From NCBI RefSeq assembly GCF_003612125.1, contig NZ_RAWI01000043.1:1-37744 (forward strand): 37,744 bases of DNA. Direction: 5' to 3'. A model generated the notes under the pieces. It searched no databases, was not told the DNA's origin, and worked only from the letters and a program-made list of their open reading frames with translations. This document shows positions 15,696-23,973 of the stretch, in pieces; position 1 is the first letter of the stretch, and each line of letters starts with the position of its first letter. The stretch is from Corallococcus praedator (GTDB lineage Bacteria > Myxococcota > Myxococcia > Myxococcales > Myxococcaceae). Both the position numbers and the translations under genes were made by a program.

Positions 15696-16811
15696 ATGCG
15701 GACCCTGAAAGACATCCCGAAGCGCGCCCCCCTCTGCCTGCTGGGTCTGGGCCTCGCGCTGACTGCGGGCCTGGCCACCGCGGAGGAGGAAGCACCTCCC
15801 ACGCCCCAGGCCGTCATGCGCGAGGCGCGCCGCAGCGTGCTCCCGGACGGCATCGAGAAGGCGGAGGCGGTCCGCATCGGTGGCATCGACCAGTGGATTT
15901 CGGTCCGGGGACGCCACCGGGACAACCCGCTGCTGCTCTTCCTGCACGGAGGCCCGGGCTTCACGTCCCTGCCGTCCTCCTACTTCTACCAGGGCGAATG
16001 GGAGGAGTTCTTCACCGTCGCGCACTGGGACCAGCGGGGCGCGGGGAAGACGCACGCGCTCAACGCCCCGGACAAGGTGCGCCCCACCCTGACCGTGGAC
16101 CGCATGGTGGCCGACGCGGAGGAGGTGGTCGGCTACCTGCGCAAGACCTACGGCAAGAAGCGCATCGTGCTCGTGGGACACAGTTGGGGGACCGTGCTCG
16201 GGGTGAAGCTCGCGCAGCGCCATCCGGAATGGTTCGACGCCTATGTCGGCATCGGCCAGGTCGTGGACGTCCCCCGGAACGAAGCGCTGGGCTACGAGGC
16301 CACGCTCCAGGCGGCTCGCGCGGATGGGAACGCGAAGGCCGTCGCGGAGCTGGAAGCGCTCGCGCCCTTTCCGGATCCGAAGGATGCCGCGCGCCAGTTG
16401 GTGAACCTGCCGAAGGAGCGCCGGTGGCTGTCGCGCTATGAGAGCTACAACTGGCGCGACCGGAGCTGGCACGGCGCGGAGGTCTGGCGCTTCAGCCCGG
16501 ACGTCACGCAGAAGGACCTCCAGGCGCGGGATGAGGGCCTGGACGCAAGCTTCGTGGCGCTCTGGGGTGCCATCTCCCAGGTGGACTTCACGCCGGTGAA
16601 GCGCTTCGCGTGCCCGGTGTTCCTCTTTCACGGGCGGCATGACCTCACCACGTCCGCGCGCCTCATCGAGCCCTGGTACGACGCACTCCAGGCCCCCTCG
16701 AAGAAGCTCGTCTGGTTCGAGGACTCCGCCCACATGGTGCACGAGGAGGAGCCCGGCAAGGTGCTCGTCCGACTCGTGCAGGACGTGCTTCCCCTGACTC
16801 GGGGGAAGTAG
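15696..16811 (+). CDS. Exported alpha/beta hydrolase (prolyl aminopeptidase-like)
   Basis: A 371-aa protein with a signal peptide (cleavage expected after LATA, about residue 29). The oxyanion loop HGGPG (84-88) and nucleophile elbow GHSWGT (161-166, Ser163) identify the prolyl iminopeptidase branch of the alpha/beta hydrolases. A C-terminal acid (GRHDLTTS) and base (DSAHMVHEE) complete the triad. The signal peptide suggests that it acts in the periplasm or outside the cell, probably on short peptides. ATG 15696 is supported by AGGAG 4 bases upstream. A 14-bp hairpin follows the stop. The substrate is not determinable from sequence. Confidence 0.87.
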   Translation: MRTLKDIPKRAPLCLLGLGLALTAGLATAEEEAPPTPQAVMREARRSVLPDGIEKAEAVRIGGIDQWISVRGRHRDNPLLLFLHGGPGFTSLPSSYFYQGEWEEFFTVAHWDQRGAGKTHALNAPDKVRPTLTVDRMVADAEEVVGYLRKTYGKKRIVLVGHSWGTVLGVKLAQRHPEWFDAYVGIGQVVDVPRNEALGYEATLQAARADGNAKAVAELEALAPFPDPKDAARQLVNLPKERRWLSRYESYNWRDRSWHGAEVWRFSPDVTQKDLQARDEGLDASFVALWGAISQVDFTPVKRFACPVFLFHGRHDLTTSARLIEPWYDALQAPSKKLVWFEDSAHMVHEEEPGKVLVRLVQDVLPLTRGK

Positions 16812-16834
16812 CGCTTCTGCCTTGGAAGAAGAGA

Positions 16835-16876
16835 GGACGGAACCCGGGCCCCTTTGGAAACACCCGGGTTCCGTCC
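16835..16876. terminator. 14-bp perfect hairpin between convergent hydrolase and actP genes
   Basis: GGACGGAACCCGGG (16835-16848) pairs without mismatch with CCCGGGTTCCGTCC (16863-16876), leaving a 14-base loop. It lies 23 bases after one stop and 48 from the other. It is GC-rich with no T-run, like other terminator-type hairpins in this window. Confidence 0.7.
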
Positions 16877-16924
16877 CTGTCCCCCACGTCGAGGAAGAAA
16901 CCGTGGAGGACCGCCGAGCAGCCT

Positions 16925-18550
16925 TCAAACCTTGTGCGGAGCCTCCGGGATGCCGGGCGGCACCGAGCCCGCCACGCCGGGCGGCGTCACCACCGGGGGC
17001 GGAACCAGCGCGCCCACGTGCATGCGGTGCTGCACCTCCGCGAACCGCCGTGACGCCTCCGCCTCCGGCGACAGCAGCGACACCACCCAGCCCACCAGGA
17101 ACGACAGCGGGATGGTCACGAGCCCCGGGTTCTTCAGCGGGAAGGGCGCCGACGCGTGCCCCAAGAGCTCCACCTGCACCGTGGGCGACAGGAAGATGAG
17201 CAGCACCGCGCTGAAGGCGCCCGTCAGCATGCTCGCCACCGCGCCGCGCGTGGTGAAGCCCTTCCACAGCATGGACAAGAGCAGCGCCGGGAAGTTCGCG
17301 CTCGCCGCGATGGCGAACGCCAGGCCCACCATGAAGGCCACGTTCTGCCCCTTGAACACGACGCCCAGGATGATGGCCAGCACGCCCAGCAGCAAGCTCG
17401 CCAGCCGCGCCACCTTGAGCTGTTCGGCCTCCGGCGCGTGGCCCTTGCGCACGACGTGCGACCACAGGTCATGGGACAGCGCCGCCGCGCCCGACAGCGT
17501 CAGGCCCGCCACCACCGCGAGGATCGTCGCGAAGGACACCGCGGCGATGAAGCCCAGGAAGCCCGTGCCGCCCACCACTTCCGCGAGCATGGGCGCCGCC
17601 ATGTTGCCGCCCTTGTCCACCGCCGTGATGCCCTGCCGGCCCACCAGCACCGCCGCGCCGAAGCCCAGCACGAACGTCACCAGGTAGAAGAAGCCGATGA
17701 GGCCCGTGGCGTAGAACACGCTCGTGCGCGCCGCCTTCGCGTTGGGCACCGTGTAGAAGCGCATCAGGATGTGCGGCAGGCCCGCCGTGCCGAACATCAG
17801 CGCCACGCCCAGGGAGATGGTCTCCAGCGGGTTGGCCACCAGCTTGCCCGGGGCCAGCACCTCCGGCCCGTACATCTTCGCCGCCTCGTTGAAGAGCGCC
17901 GCCGGGTTCATGCCGAACTTCCACAGCACCGCCACCGCCAGGGCGGACGCGCCGCCCAGGAGCAGCACCGCCTTGACGATCTGCACCCACGTCGTGGCGA
18001 TCATCCCGCCGAACAGCACGTAGAGGATCATCACCGCGCCCACGATGACCACGGCCATCTCATACGAGAGGCCGAAGAGCAGGTGGATGAGGTTGCCCGC
18101 GCCCACCATCTGGGCAATCAGATAGAAGACGACGACGGTGAGCGTGCCCACCGCGGCGGACAGGCGCACCGGGGTCTGCTTCAGCCGGTAGGCCACCGCG
18201 TCCGCGAAGGTGTACTTGCCCAGGTTGCGCAGGGGCTCCGCGATGAGGAACGTCACCACCGGCCAGCCCACCAGCCAGCCCACCGAATAGATGAGCCCGT
18301 CGAAGCCGGACGTGGCCACGAGCCCCGCGATGCCCAGGAAGCTCGCGGCGCTCATGAAGTCGCCCGCCAGCGCGAAGCCGTTCTGCACCGCGCTGATGTT
18401 GCCGCCGGCGGCGAAGAACTCGGAGGTCGTCTTCGTGCGGCGCGCGGCCCAGTAGGTGATGGCCAGCGTGATGCTGACGAAGATGAGGAAGAAGACGATG
18501 GCCGTCGTGTTGGGCTGGCCAATCTGGGAGCCCGCGGTCGAGGGATTCAT
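16925..18550 (-). CDS. actP: Sodium/solute symporter, acetate permease type
   Basis: A 541-aa inner-membrane symporter of the SSS family with about 13 membrane helices. [30 protein letters not shown] near the N-terminus is the classic ActP/YjcG sequence for uptake of acetate and short carboxylates. The neighbours (DUF485 17 bases upstream, acs before it) support acetate as substrate. ATG 18550 has AAGGG 6 bases upstream. The C-terminal 35 residues are Pro-rich and probably disordered. It is the last gene of the porin-acs-DUF485-actP operon and ends at a strong convergent hairpin. Confidence 0.93.
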   Translation of the reverse strand: MNPSTAGSQIGQPNTTAIVFFLIFVSITLAITYWAARRTKTTSEFFAAGGNISAVQNGFALAGDFMSAASFLGIAGLVATSGFDGLIYSVGWLVGWPVVTFLIAEPLRNLGKYTFADAVAYRLKQTPVRLSAAVGTLTVVVFYLIAQMVGAGNLIHLLFGLSYEMAVVIVGAVMILYVLFGGMIATTWVQIVKAVLLLGGASALAVAVLWKFGMNPAALFNEAAKMYGPEVLAPGKLVANPLETISLGVALMFGTAGLPHILMRFYTVPNAKAARTSVFYATGLIGFFYLVTFVLGFGAAVLVGRQGITAVDKGGNMAAPMLAEVVGGTGFLGFIAAVSFATILAVVAGLTLSGAAALSHDLWSHVVRKGHAPEAEQLKVARLASLLLGVLAIILGVVFKGQNVAFMVGLAFAIAASANFPALLLSMLWKGFTTRGAVASMLTGAFSAVLLIFLSPTVQVELLGHASAPFPLKNPGLVTIPLSFLVGWVVSLLSPEAEASRRFAEVQHRMHVGALVPPPVVTPPGVAGSVPPGIPEAPHKV

Positions 18551-18567
18551 GAAGTGCCCTTTCGGCG

Positions 18568-18846
18568 CTAGCGGCGCAGCTCGTCGAGGATGTGGTCGTA
18601 CTTGCGGTTCGCCCACAGGATGTAGAGGCCCGTCAGCACCCAGGCGACCAGGATGGTGACCGCGCCCAGCACGATGCCAATGGACAGCCCCGGGATGAGC
18701 TGCTGCCCCATCAGCGGCCGGTTGAACGCCACGAGCAGGATGAAGCCCAGGTACGTCACGAGCATCGCCACCGTGAGCGCTCCCGCCACGCGCCAGCGCG
18801 CGGCGGCGAGTGCCTTCAGGACATCGTCCTTGGAATTGCCATACAT
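18568..18846 (-). CDS. DUF485 membrane protein (YjcH-like)
   Basis: A 92-aa protein with two membrane helices ([20 protein letters not shown] and [20 protein letters not shown]) separated by a short loop with Gly and Pro, ending in [15 protein letters not shown]. This matches DUF485/YjcH, the small partner encoded between acs and actP in many bacteria, including E. coli. GGAGG is visible 8 bases ahead of ATG 18846. The gap to actP is 17 bases and to acs 43, so all are co-transcribed. Its molecular role is not settled. Confidence 0.9.
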   Translation of the reverse strand: MYGNSKDDVLKALAAARWRVAGALTVAMLVTYLGFILLVAFNRPLMGQQLIPGLSIGIVLGAVTILVAWVLTGLYILWANRKYDHILDELRR

Positions 18847-18889
18847 CGGTGTGCCTCCTCGGCAGTGAAAGGGAAGGGACCGCGGGCCT

Positions 18890-20854
18890 TCAGCGTCGCG
18901 AGGCCGGAGGCAGCCCCTTGGTCAGCAGTTCGTCCAGCACCGCGGGGTCCGCCAGCGTGCTGGCGTCGCCCAGGTTCTCCGTCTCCCCGCTGGCGATCTT
19001 CCGCAGCATGCGGCGGAGAATCTTCCCCGAGCGCGTCTTGGGCAGGCCCGACACCAGCACCACCCGGTCCGGCGCCGCGATGGGCCCGATGACGTGGCGC
19101 ACCTGCTCGCGCAGCGCGCCCATCATCTTCTCGTCCGGCGTGCGCACGAAGTCCGGCTTCACCGTCACGAAGGCGCACACGCCGGTGCCCTTCAGGTCGT
19201 GCGGGTAGCCCACCACGGCGGCCTCGGCGACGGCCTCGTGCGCGACAAGGGCGCTCTCCACCTCCGCGGTGCCCAGCCGGTGGCCGGACACGTTGAGCAC
19301 GTCGTCCACGCGGCCGGTGATCCAGTAGTAGCCGTCCTCGTCGCGGCGGCAGCCGTCGCCGGTGAAGTACAGGGGCAGGAATCTTGCGTAGTACGTCTCC
19401 ACGAAGCGCTCGTGGTGGCCGTACAGCGTCCGCGCCTGACCCGGCCAGGAGCGGGCCAGGCACAGGTTGCCGCTGACGCCGTTGCCCTCCAGCACCTTGC
19501 CCTCTTCATCCACCAGCACCGGCTCCACGCCGAAGAAGGGCAGGGTGGCGCTGCCGGGCTTGCACGGCGTCGCTCCGGGCAGGGGCGCGATGAGGATGCC
19601 GCCCGTCTCCGTCTGCCACCACGTGTCCACCACGGGGCAGCGGCCCTCGCCCACCACGTCGTGATACCAGCGCCACACCTCCGGGTTGATGGGCTCGCCC
19701 ACGCTGCCCAGCAGGCGCAAGGACTTGCGGGAGGACTTCGTGACGAACGCGTCCCCCTCCTTGATGAGGGAGCGCAGCGCGGTGGGCGCGGTGTAGAGCG
19801 TGGTGGCCTTCACGTCGTCCACCACCTGCCAGAGGCGGCCCGCGTCGGGCCAGGTGGGCGTGGACTCGAAGAGGACGGTGGTGGTGCCGGTGGAGAGCGG
19901 GCCGTACACGAGGTACGAATGGCCCGTCACCCAGCCCACGTCCGCGGTGCAGAAGTGCACGTCGTCCGGCTGCGTGTCGAAGATGTAGCGGAACGTGGTG
20001 GCCGCGTACACGAGGTAGCCCGCCGTCGTGTGCATCACGCCCTTGGGCTTCCCGGTGGAGCCCGACGTGTAGAGGATGAAGAGCGGATCCTCGGAGTCCA
20101 TCCACTCCGCGGGGCACACGCCCCGGTGCTTCTTCACCTCCACGTCCAGCCAGTGGTCGCGGCCCTCGCGCATCGGCACTTCCTTGGCCGTGCGGCGCGC
20201 GACGAGGACGGACGTCACCTGGGACAGGCCCTCCAGGGCCTCGTCGGTGATGGCCTTGGTGGCCACGTTCTTGGGGCCGCGCGGGCCTTCATTGGCGGTG
20301 ACGACGACCTTGGCGCTGCAGTCCAGCACGCGCTCGCGCAGCGAGTCCGCGGAGAAGCCGGCGAACACCACGGAGTGCACCGCCCCGATGCGGGCGCACG
20401 CGAGCATCGTGTACGCCAGCTCCGGCACCATGGGCAGGTAGACGATGACGCGGTCGCCCTTCTTCACGCCGTGCGCCTTGAGCACGTTGGCCACGCGGCC
20501 CACGTGGTGCTGCAGGTCGCGGAAGGTGATGACCTCGTAGTCGCCGGGCGTGTTCTTCGCCCAGATGATGGCGGCCTTGTCCGGGCGCGCCTTCGCGTGG
20601 CGGTCCACGCAGTTGACGGTGACGTTGAGCTTGCCACCCCCGAACCAGGTGAAGTCGGCGGCCTGCTCGTTCACCTCCCGGATGGTTTCGGGCGGGTGGA
20701 ACCAGGTGAGCTGCCGGGCCTGTTCGCCCCAGAAGGCGTCAGGCGCGTCCAGGCTCTGGCGGTAGAGGCGCTGGTAGTCCTCCAGGCTCTTCACGTGGGC
20801 GGTGCGGCGGAAGGCTTCCTTGGGCGCGACGAGCAGGTCCTGGGCGGGTGCCAT
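18890..20854 (-). CDS. acs: Acetyl-CoA synthetase (AMP-forming)
   Basis: A 654-aa enzyme that makes acetyl-CoA from acetate, ATP and CoA; usual length is about 650. Visible motifs are the P-loop-like YTSGSTGKPKGVMH, WWQTETGG, YFTGDG with GYYWITGRVDDVLNVSGHR (the hinge), and the C-terminal PKTRSGK. Its catalytic Lys611 is the known site of regulatory acetylation in this family. The start ATG 20854 follows the porin stop by 11 bases and has AGGA upstream. It is the metabolic core of the acetate operon and lies about 3 kb from a CbrA/CbrB-type regulatory pair, a family known in Vibrio and Pseudomonas to control acs. Confidence 0.96.
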   Translation of the reverse strand: MAPAQDLLVAPKEAFRRTAHVKSLEDYQRLYRQSLDAPDAFWGEQARQLTWFHPPETIREVNEQAADFTWFGGGKLNVTVNCVDRHAKARPDKAAIIWAKNTPGDYEVITFRDLQHHVGRVANVLKAHGVKKGDRVIVYLPMVPELAYTMLACARIGAVHSVVFAGFSADSLRERVLDCSAKVVVTANEGPRGPKNVATKAITDEALEGLSQVTSVLVARRTAKEVPMREGRDHWLDVEVKKHRGVCPAEWMDSEDPLFILYTSGSTGKPKGVMHTTAGYLVYAATTFRYIFDTQPDDVHFCTADVGWVTGHSYLVYGPLSTGTTTVLFESTPTWPDAGRLWQVVDDVKATTLYTAPTALRSLIKEGDAFVTKSSRKSLRLLGSVGEPINPEVWRWYHDVVGEGRCPVVDTWWQTETGGILIAPLPGATPCKPGSATLPFFGVEPVLVDEEGKVLEGNGVSGNLCLARSWPGQARTLYGHHERFVETYYARFLPLYFTGDGCRRDEDGYYWITGRVDDVLNVSGHRLGTAEVESALVAHEAVAEAAVVGYPHDLKGTGVCAFVTVKPDFVRTPDEKMMGALREQVRHVIGPIAAPDRVVLVSGLPKTRSGKILRRMLRKIASGETENLGDASTLADPAVLDELLTKGLPPASRR

Positions 20855-20865
20855 GGCGGAGGTCC

Positions 20866-21969
20866 TCAGTAGAAGAGCTGGAGCTGGGCGGTGCCGGTGA
20901 TGCCCGTGGTCGCATGGGCGATGTCCCCCACGCGCGACACGGCCACCTCCGTCTTCAGGTTGAAGGTGTGCTTCTGGAACCAGAGGTTGAGGCCGGGGCG
21001 CAGCGTGAGCAGGTCCTGCGCGGCCACGCGCCCGTTGAAGTACTCGCCGGAGAGGATGGGCTGCACGATTCCGAAGCGGTAGCCCAGCTCCACGAAGAAG
21101 CCCGTGCCGCTGCGCGGGTTGTCGAAGCCCTGCTGCCAGGAGAAGACGTTGCTCTGGAAGACGAACTCCTGGTCCGCGCCCACCGGCAGGTCCAGGAACA
21201 CGTCCGCCGCGAGCGCCACGGCGTCATGCACGCCGGACGCGGTGGCGATGGCGGAGTACTGGTAGTCGCCGCCCACGCCGAAGGACAGCAGGGGCTGGTC
21301 GGTGAAGTAGATGCCCCGGAGGAACTGGTCGTACTCGTGGCCCAGCACGTTGTAGCGCGCGTGGCCCACGGCGCGCGGCAGGTCGTCCGGGTTGACCACC
21401 TGCCCGTTCTCCAGCTTTGCGCCCTCCACGCCGTTCAGGATGGCGGCGCGGTACGTCCAGGGCCCGGCGAAGCCGCGCACCTGCACGCCCATGTCGCGCC
21501 ACACCTTGCCCACGCCCAGCGGGTAGCGGATGATGTCGGAGTGGTAGTCCACCGTCTGGAGCGCGATGGCGCCCTGGAGCGCCTGGTGCGACAGCGGGGC
21601 GAGGATGAAGCCCGCCTCCACCCACATCTTGTCGGCGACCTCGTAAGCGATGGTCGCGTCCTGGATGTAGAAGGCCGGGTTCCAGTCGCCGTTCTTGCCC
21701 AGGTTCGGCTGGTCGGTGTCGATGAAGAACGACAGCCGCTTGGTGATGGAGCCGAAGACGAGCAGGCGCACGCGGCGCAAGAAGAAGTCCGTGCTCACGC
21801 CCCCCGTGGGCGCCCCGTTCTTCACGAGCTGCATCTGCGGGTGCAGCAGCACGTCGACGTTGAGCACCGCGTCGTCGCCGAGCTGGATCTTCCCGGCCGC
21901 CGCGGGGAGCGCGGTCAGCAGGGCCGTCAGCACCATCCAGCGCGACAGGAGGCTTGGGGCAGGGCGCAT
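20866..21969 (-). CDS. Outer-membrane porin (OprO/OprP-like), first gene of the acetate operon
   Basis: A 367-aa protein with a signal peptide (cleavage near residue 25, PAAAG). Alternating beta strands end in the aromatic LQLFY expected for insertion by the BAM machinery. Landmarks such as FFLRRVRLLVFGSITKRLSFFIDTDQP and YPLGVGKVWRDMGVQ are those of the phosphate-selective porin O/P family. Its place ahead of acs suggests that it admits acetate or related anions across the outer membrane; this is inference. ATG 21969 gives a standard signal peptide, yet a sigma-54-like promoter at 21985-22000 would leave only about 5 bases of leader. In-frame ATG 21936 would leave 38 bases but a poor signal peptide. 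Confidence 0.8.
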   Translation of the reverse strand: MRPAPSLLSRWMVLTALLTALPAAAGKIQLGDDAVLNVDVLLHPQMQLVKNGAPTGGVSTDFFLRRVRLLVFGSITKRLSFFIDTDQPNLGKNGDWNPAFYIQDATIAYEVADKMWVEAGFILAPLSHQALQGAIALQTVDYHSDIIRYPLGVGKVWRDMGVQVRGFAGPWTYRAAILNGVEGAKLENGQVVNPDDLPRAVGHARYNVLGHEYDQFLRGIYFTDQPLLSFGVGGDYQYSAIATASGVHDAVALAADVFLDLPVGADQEFVFQSNVFSWQQGFDNPRSGTGFFVELGYRFGIVQPILSGEYFNGRVAAQDLLTLRPGLNLWFQKHTFNLKTEVAVSRVGDIAHATTGITGTAQLQLFY

Positions 21970-21984
21970 AGGCCCTGTCGCATG

Positions 21985-22000
21985 AGCAATGCCTGTTCCA
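21985..22000 (-). promoter_or_regulatory. Sigma-54-type promoter of the porin-acs-actP operon
   Basis: On the minus strand TGGAACAGGCATTGCT matches the -24/-12 consensus TGGCAC-N5-TTGCW with one mismatch. The invariant GG and GC are exactly 10 bases apart. The predicted start is about 21974, only 5 bases before the annotated ATG, which is the main argument against it. Confidence 0.45.
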
Positions 22001-22073
22001 CGCCCGCGTCCGTTGCGTTTCAGGACCTTGGGGGTTGGCTCGGCGCGTCAGGATGTGGCGGAAGGTGACAGGG

Positions 22074-22122
22074 CGTTACCCCCCGTAACGATTCTCGCAC
22101 TGCGTCGTAACGCCGGGGTAAC
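22074..22122. promoter_or_regulatory. Helically phased GTTAC/GTAAC half-sites (candidate activator array)
   Basis: CGTTAC-N5-GTAACG (22074-22090) is a perfect dyad. Two more GTAAC copies start at 22107 and 22118. Centres are 10, 22 and 11 bases apart, near whole turns of the helix. The array lies about 100-150 bases upstream of the predicted sigma-54 start site. Confidence 0.5.
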
Positions 22123-22129
22123 ACCGGGT

Positions 22130-22164
22130 GACACGGCCACGCGATGCGTCAGCGTGGCCGTGTC
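22130..22164. terminator. 13-bp perfect hairpin after the serine hydrolase gene
   Basis: GACACGGCCACGC (22130-22142) pairs perfectly with GCGTGGCCGTGTC (22152-22164) across a 9-base loop. It lies 97 bases past the hydrolase stop and just upstream of the GTAAC array. It may insulate the two minus-strand operons or serve as a regulator site. No T-run follows. Confidence 0.5.
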
Positions 22165-22260
22165 GTGTGTCGCGAGACATGAGGGCGCCCTTCAAGGCAG
22201 GGCGAGCGTGCGCGCGGGTTCGGGCGGGGGGGACAGGCCGCCGGGCGAGCCCCGGTAGGC

Positions 22261-23361
22261 TCAGGCCGCCGCGTCCTCCTCGGGTTGGATGCCCGCGTCC
22301 GCGTCAGTGTCCGGCAGCACCTCCGAGGTGTCGAGGCCCGCGGCTTCCAGGAGGATCTTCCGGCCCGTGGCGGGCAGGCTGAGGCCCGTCGTGGGGTGCC
22401 CGTTGGTGAGGAGCACCACCGCTGCGGCGTGTCCGGGCAGGAAGCCCACCCACGCCACGAAGCCGCCGTTGCCGCCGGCCTTGCTCACCACCTTCGCGCC
22501 GCCGGGCGCGTCGGTGATGTACCAGCCCAGGCCAATGGACTGACGGGCGGAGATCTCGAAGTGGGGCGTGTGCGCGAGCTTCATCGCGCGGTAGGTGAGC
22601 AGCGGCATGGAGGGGACGCGGAAGAGGTTGCCCTCCAGGAAGCGCAGCATGTCCGACGCGGTGGAGTTGAAGCCCACGCCCCGGTAGCCGAGGCGCTTGC
22701 CCTGGGTCGTGTAGCCCTGCGCGATGCGTTCGGGCCGGATGCCGGTGAGGTCCACGCGCGTGTCGCGCATCGCGAGCGGCTCCTGGATGTCCGTGGCGAA
22801 CAGCTCCGGGTAGCTGCGCCGCGCGGCGAAGGTGGTGGTGAAGCCCTGCGTCACCTCGCTCACGTTGGAGTAGCTGTAGTGCGCGCCCACGCGCGTCTCC
22901 GGGTTGAAGCGCGTCCAGAAGTCGAACATCGCTGGGGGCGGCACCTCCCCCCGGTACAGCGCGCCCGCGGGGTGGCCGGGCACGTTGGCGGACGGCATGC
23001 CCGCCGTCATGGTGCCCAGCGCCTGGGGCGTCACCTGCCGGATGACGGTGCCCTGCTGGCGGACCTCCCCCGGCAGGAAGCGGGTGATCTGATCCGTCAG
23101 CGCCAGCTTCCCCTCCACGATGCGCGCGGCGGCGAGCGTGTTGGTGAAGACCTTCTGCACGGAGCCGATGAGGAACAGCGTGTCCTCGGACACCGGTTGG
23201 TTGGCTTCACGGTCCGACAGGCCCGCGACGTAGTGGGCGCGCACGTCTCCGACGGCCACCGCCGCCGACACGCCAATCTCCGTCTGCGTGCCCAGGTAGT
23301 CCTTCATGGCCGCCGCGACGAGCTGCTTCAGCCGCGCGGGGTCCTGCGCTTCGGTCGGCAT
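22261..23361 (-). CDS. Serine hydrolase of the class C beta-lactamase / penicillin-binding family
   Basis: A 366-aa protein with the three family boxes: SVQK (Ser67, Lys70), YSN (164-166) and a KAG triplet in VVSKAGGNGGF. These place it with the serine beta-lactamase-like hydrolases (Pfam Beta-lactamase), which include esterases, D-aminopeptidases and AmpC. The substrate is not predictable. No signal peptide is present from ATG 23361, which has GGAG 8 bases upstream; an in-frame extension to 23409 adds only Arg/Ser-rich residues. The C-terminal 25 residues are acidic. It follows the 159-aa gene by 16 bases and so should be transcribed from the sigma-54-type promoter at 23917-23932. Confidence 0.85.
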   Translation of the reverse strand: MPTEAQDPARLKQLVAAAMKDYLGTQTEIGVSAAVAVGDVRAHYVAGLSDREANQPVSEDTLFLIGSVQKVFTNTLAAARIVEGKLALTDQITRFLPGEVRQQGTVIRQVTPQALGTMTAGMPSANVPGHPAGALYRGEVPPPAMFDFWTRFNPETRVGAHYSYSNVSEVTQGFTTTFAARRSYPELFATDIQEPLAMRDTRVDLTGIRPERIAQGYTTQGKRLGYRGVGFNSTASDMLRFLEGNLFRVPSMPLLTYRAMKLAHTPHFEISARQSIGLGWYITDAPGGAKVVSKAGGNGGFVAWVGFLPGHAAAVVLLTNGHPTTGLSLPATGRKILLEAAGLDTSEVLPDTDADAGIQPEEDAAA

Positions 23362-23377
23362 GGAATGGCTCCGGCGC

Positions 23378-23857
23378 CTACGACTCGTAGAGGGAGACGT
23401 CGCAGCCATTGCTGGTCATCTGGATCTTCATGTCCTCGGAGGAGCCGTTGAGGAAGAAGTAGACGGTGGTGCCATCGTCGGAGGCATCCAGGGTGCAGTA
23501 GAAGTTCTGCTTGCACGTCCAGATCTTCCCGTTGTCATCCTGGAACTGGACCCACCAGTAGTCGTGACCGATGGCGCCGGTCCAGTAGGTGGCCGGGAAT
23601 GAAGAGCTGGTGGCGTTCTGCGCGAGCGAGGGCCAGTTCCCCTGCTGCTGATAGCTGGGGTCGTTGTTGTAGCGGTGGCGCAGCGTCACGCCGCTGATGG
23701 CCGAACCCCACTGGTTGACGACGACGCAGTTGGCGGTGCGCTCCGTGGACAGGGGGGCGCCACCCTTCGCGGCGGTGCGGGCCGTGTCGGGACGCAGGCG
23801 GGTGTCGAAGCCGGACCGGGGCTGACCATTCGAGTCGAGGCGGGCGGAATTGCACAT
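23378..23857 (-). CDS. Small Trp/Asn-rich probable beta-sandwich protein
   Basis: A 159-aa protein. The first 40 or so residues are polar and probably disordered. The rest (about 41-159) is strand-rich, with VVVNQWGSAISGVTLRHRY, ATYWTGAIGHDYWWVQFQD, a WTCKQNFYC pair of cysteines and a further Cys near the end. The pattern resembles small secreted fungal and bacterial proteins described as up-regulated in daf-2 or lectin-like; I offer this only as a resemblance. No signal peptide is visible. ATG 23857 is supported by AGGAG 9 bases upstream; an in-frame ATG at 23878 would place that site inside the gene. It is the first gene of a two-gene operon behind a near-consensus sigma-54 promoter. Confidence 0.72.
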   Translation of the reverse strand: MCNSARLDSNGQPRSGFDTRLRPDTARTAAKGGAPLSTERTANCVVVNQWGSAISGVTLRHRYNNDPSYQQQGNWPSLAQNATSSSFPATYWTGAIGHDYWWVQFQDDNGKIWTCKQNFYCTLDASDDGTTVYFFLNGSSEDMKIQMTSNGCDVSLYES

Positions 23858-23916
23858 GGTGGGCTGCTCCTGATGCACCGGGGGTTGGATTCGTCCGGTG
23901 GATGCCAGGAGCCATG

Positions 23917-23932
23917 AGCAAGCGATGTGCCG
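23917..23932 (-). promoter_or_regulatory. Near-consensus sigma-54 promoter for the 159-aa protein / serine hydrolase operon
   Basis: On the minus strand CGGCACATCGCTTGCT differs from TGGCAC-N5-TTGCW only at the first base. GG and GC are 10 bases apart as required. The predicted start at about 23906 gives a 49-base leader containing AGGAG before ATG 23857. Confidence 0.7.
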
Positions 23933-23973
23933 CGCGTCGCTTCCCTCTGGGAGCCCGTGAGGGGCGCCGCCGT

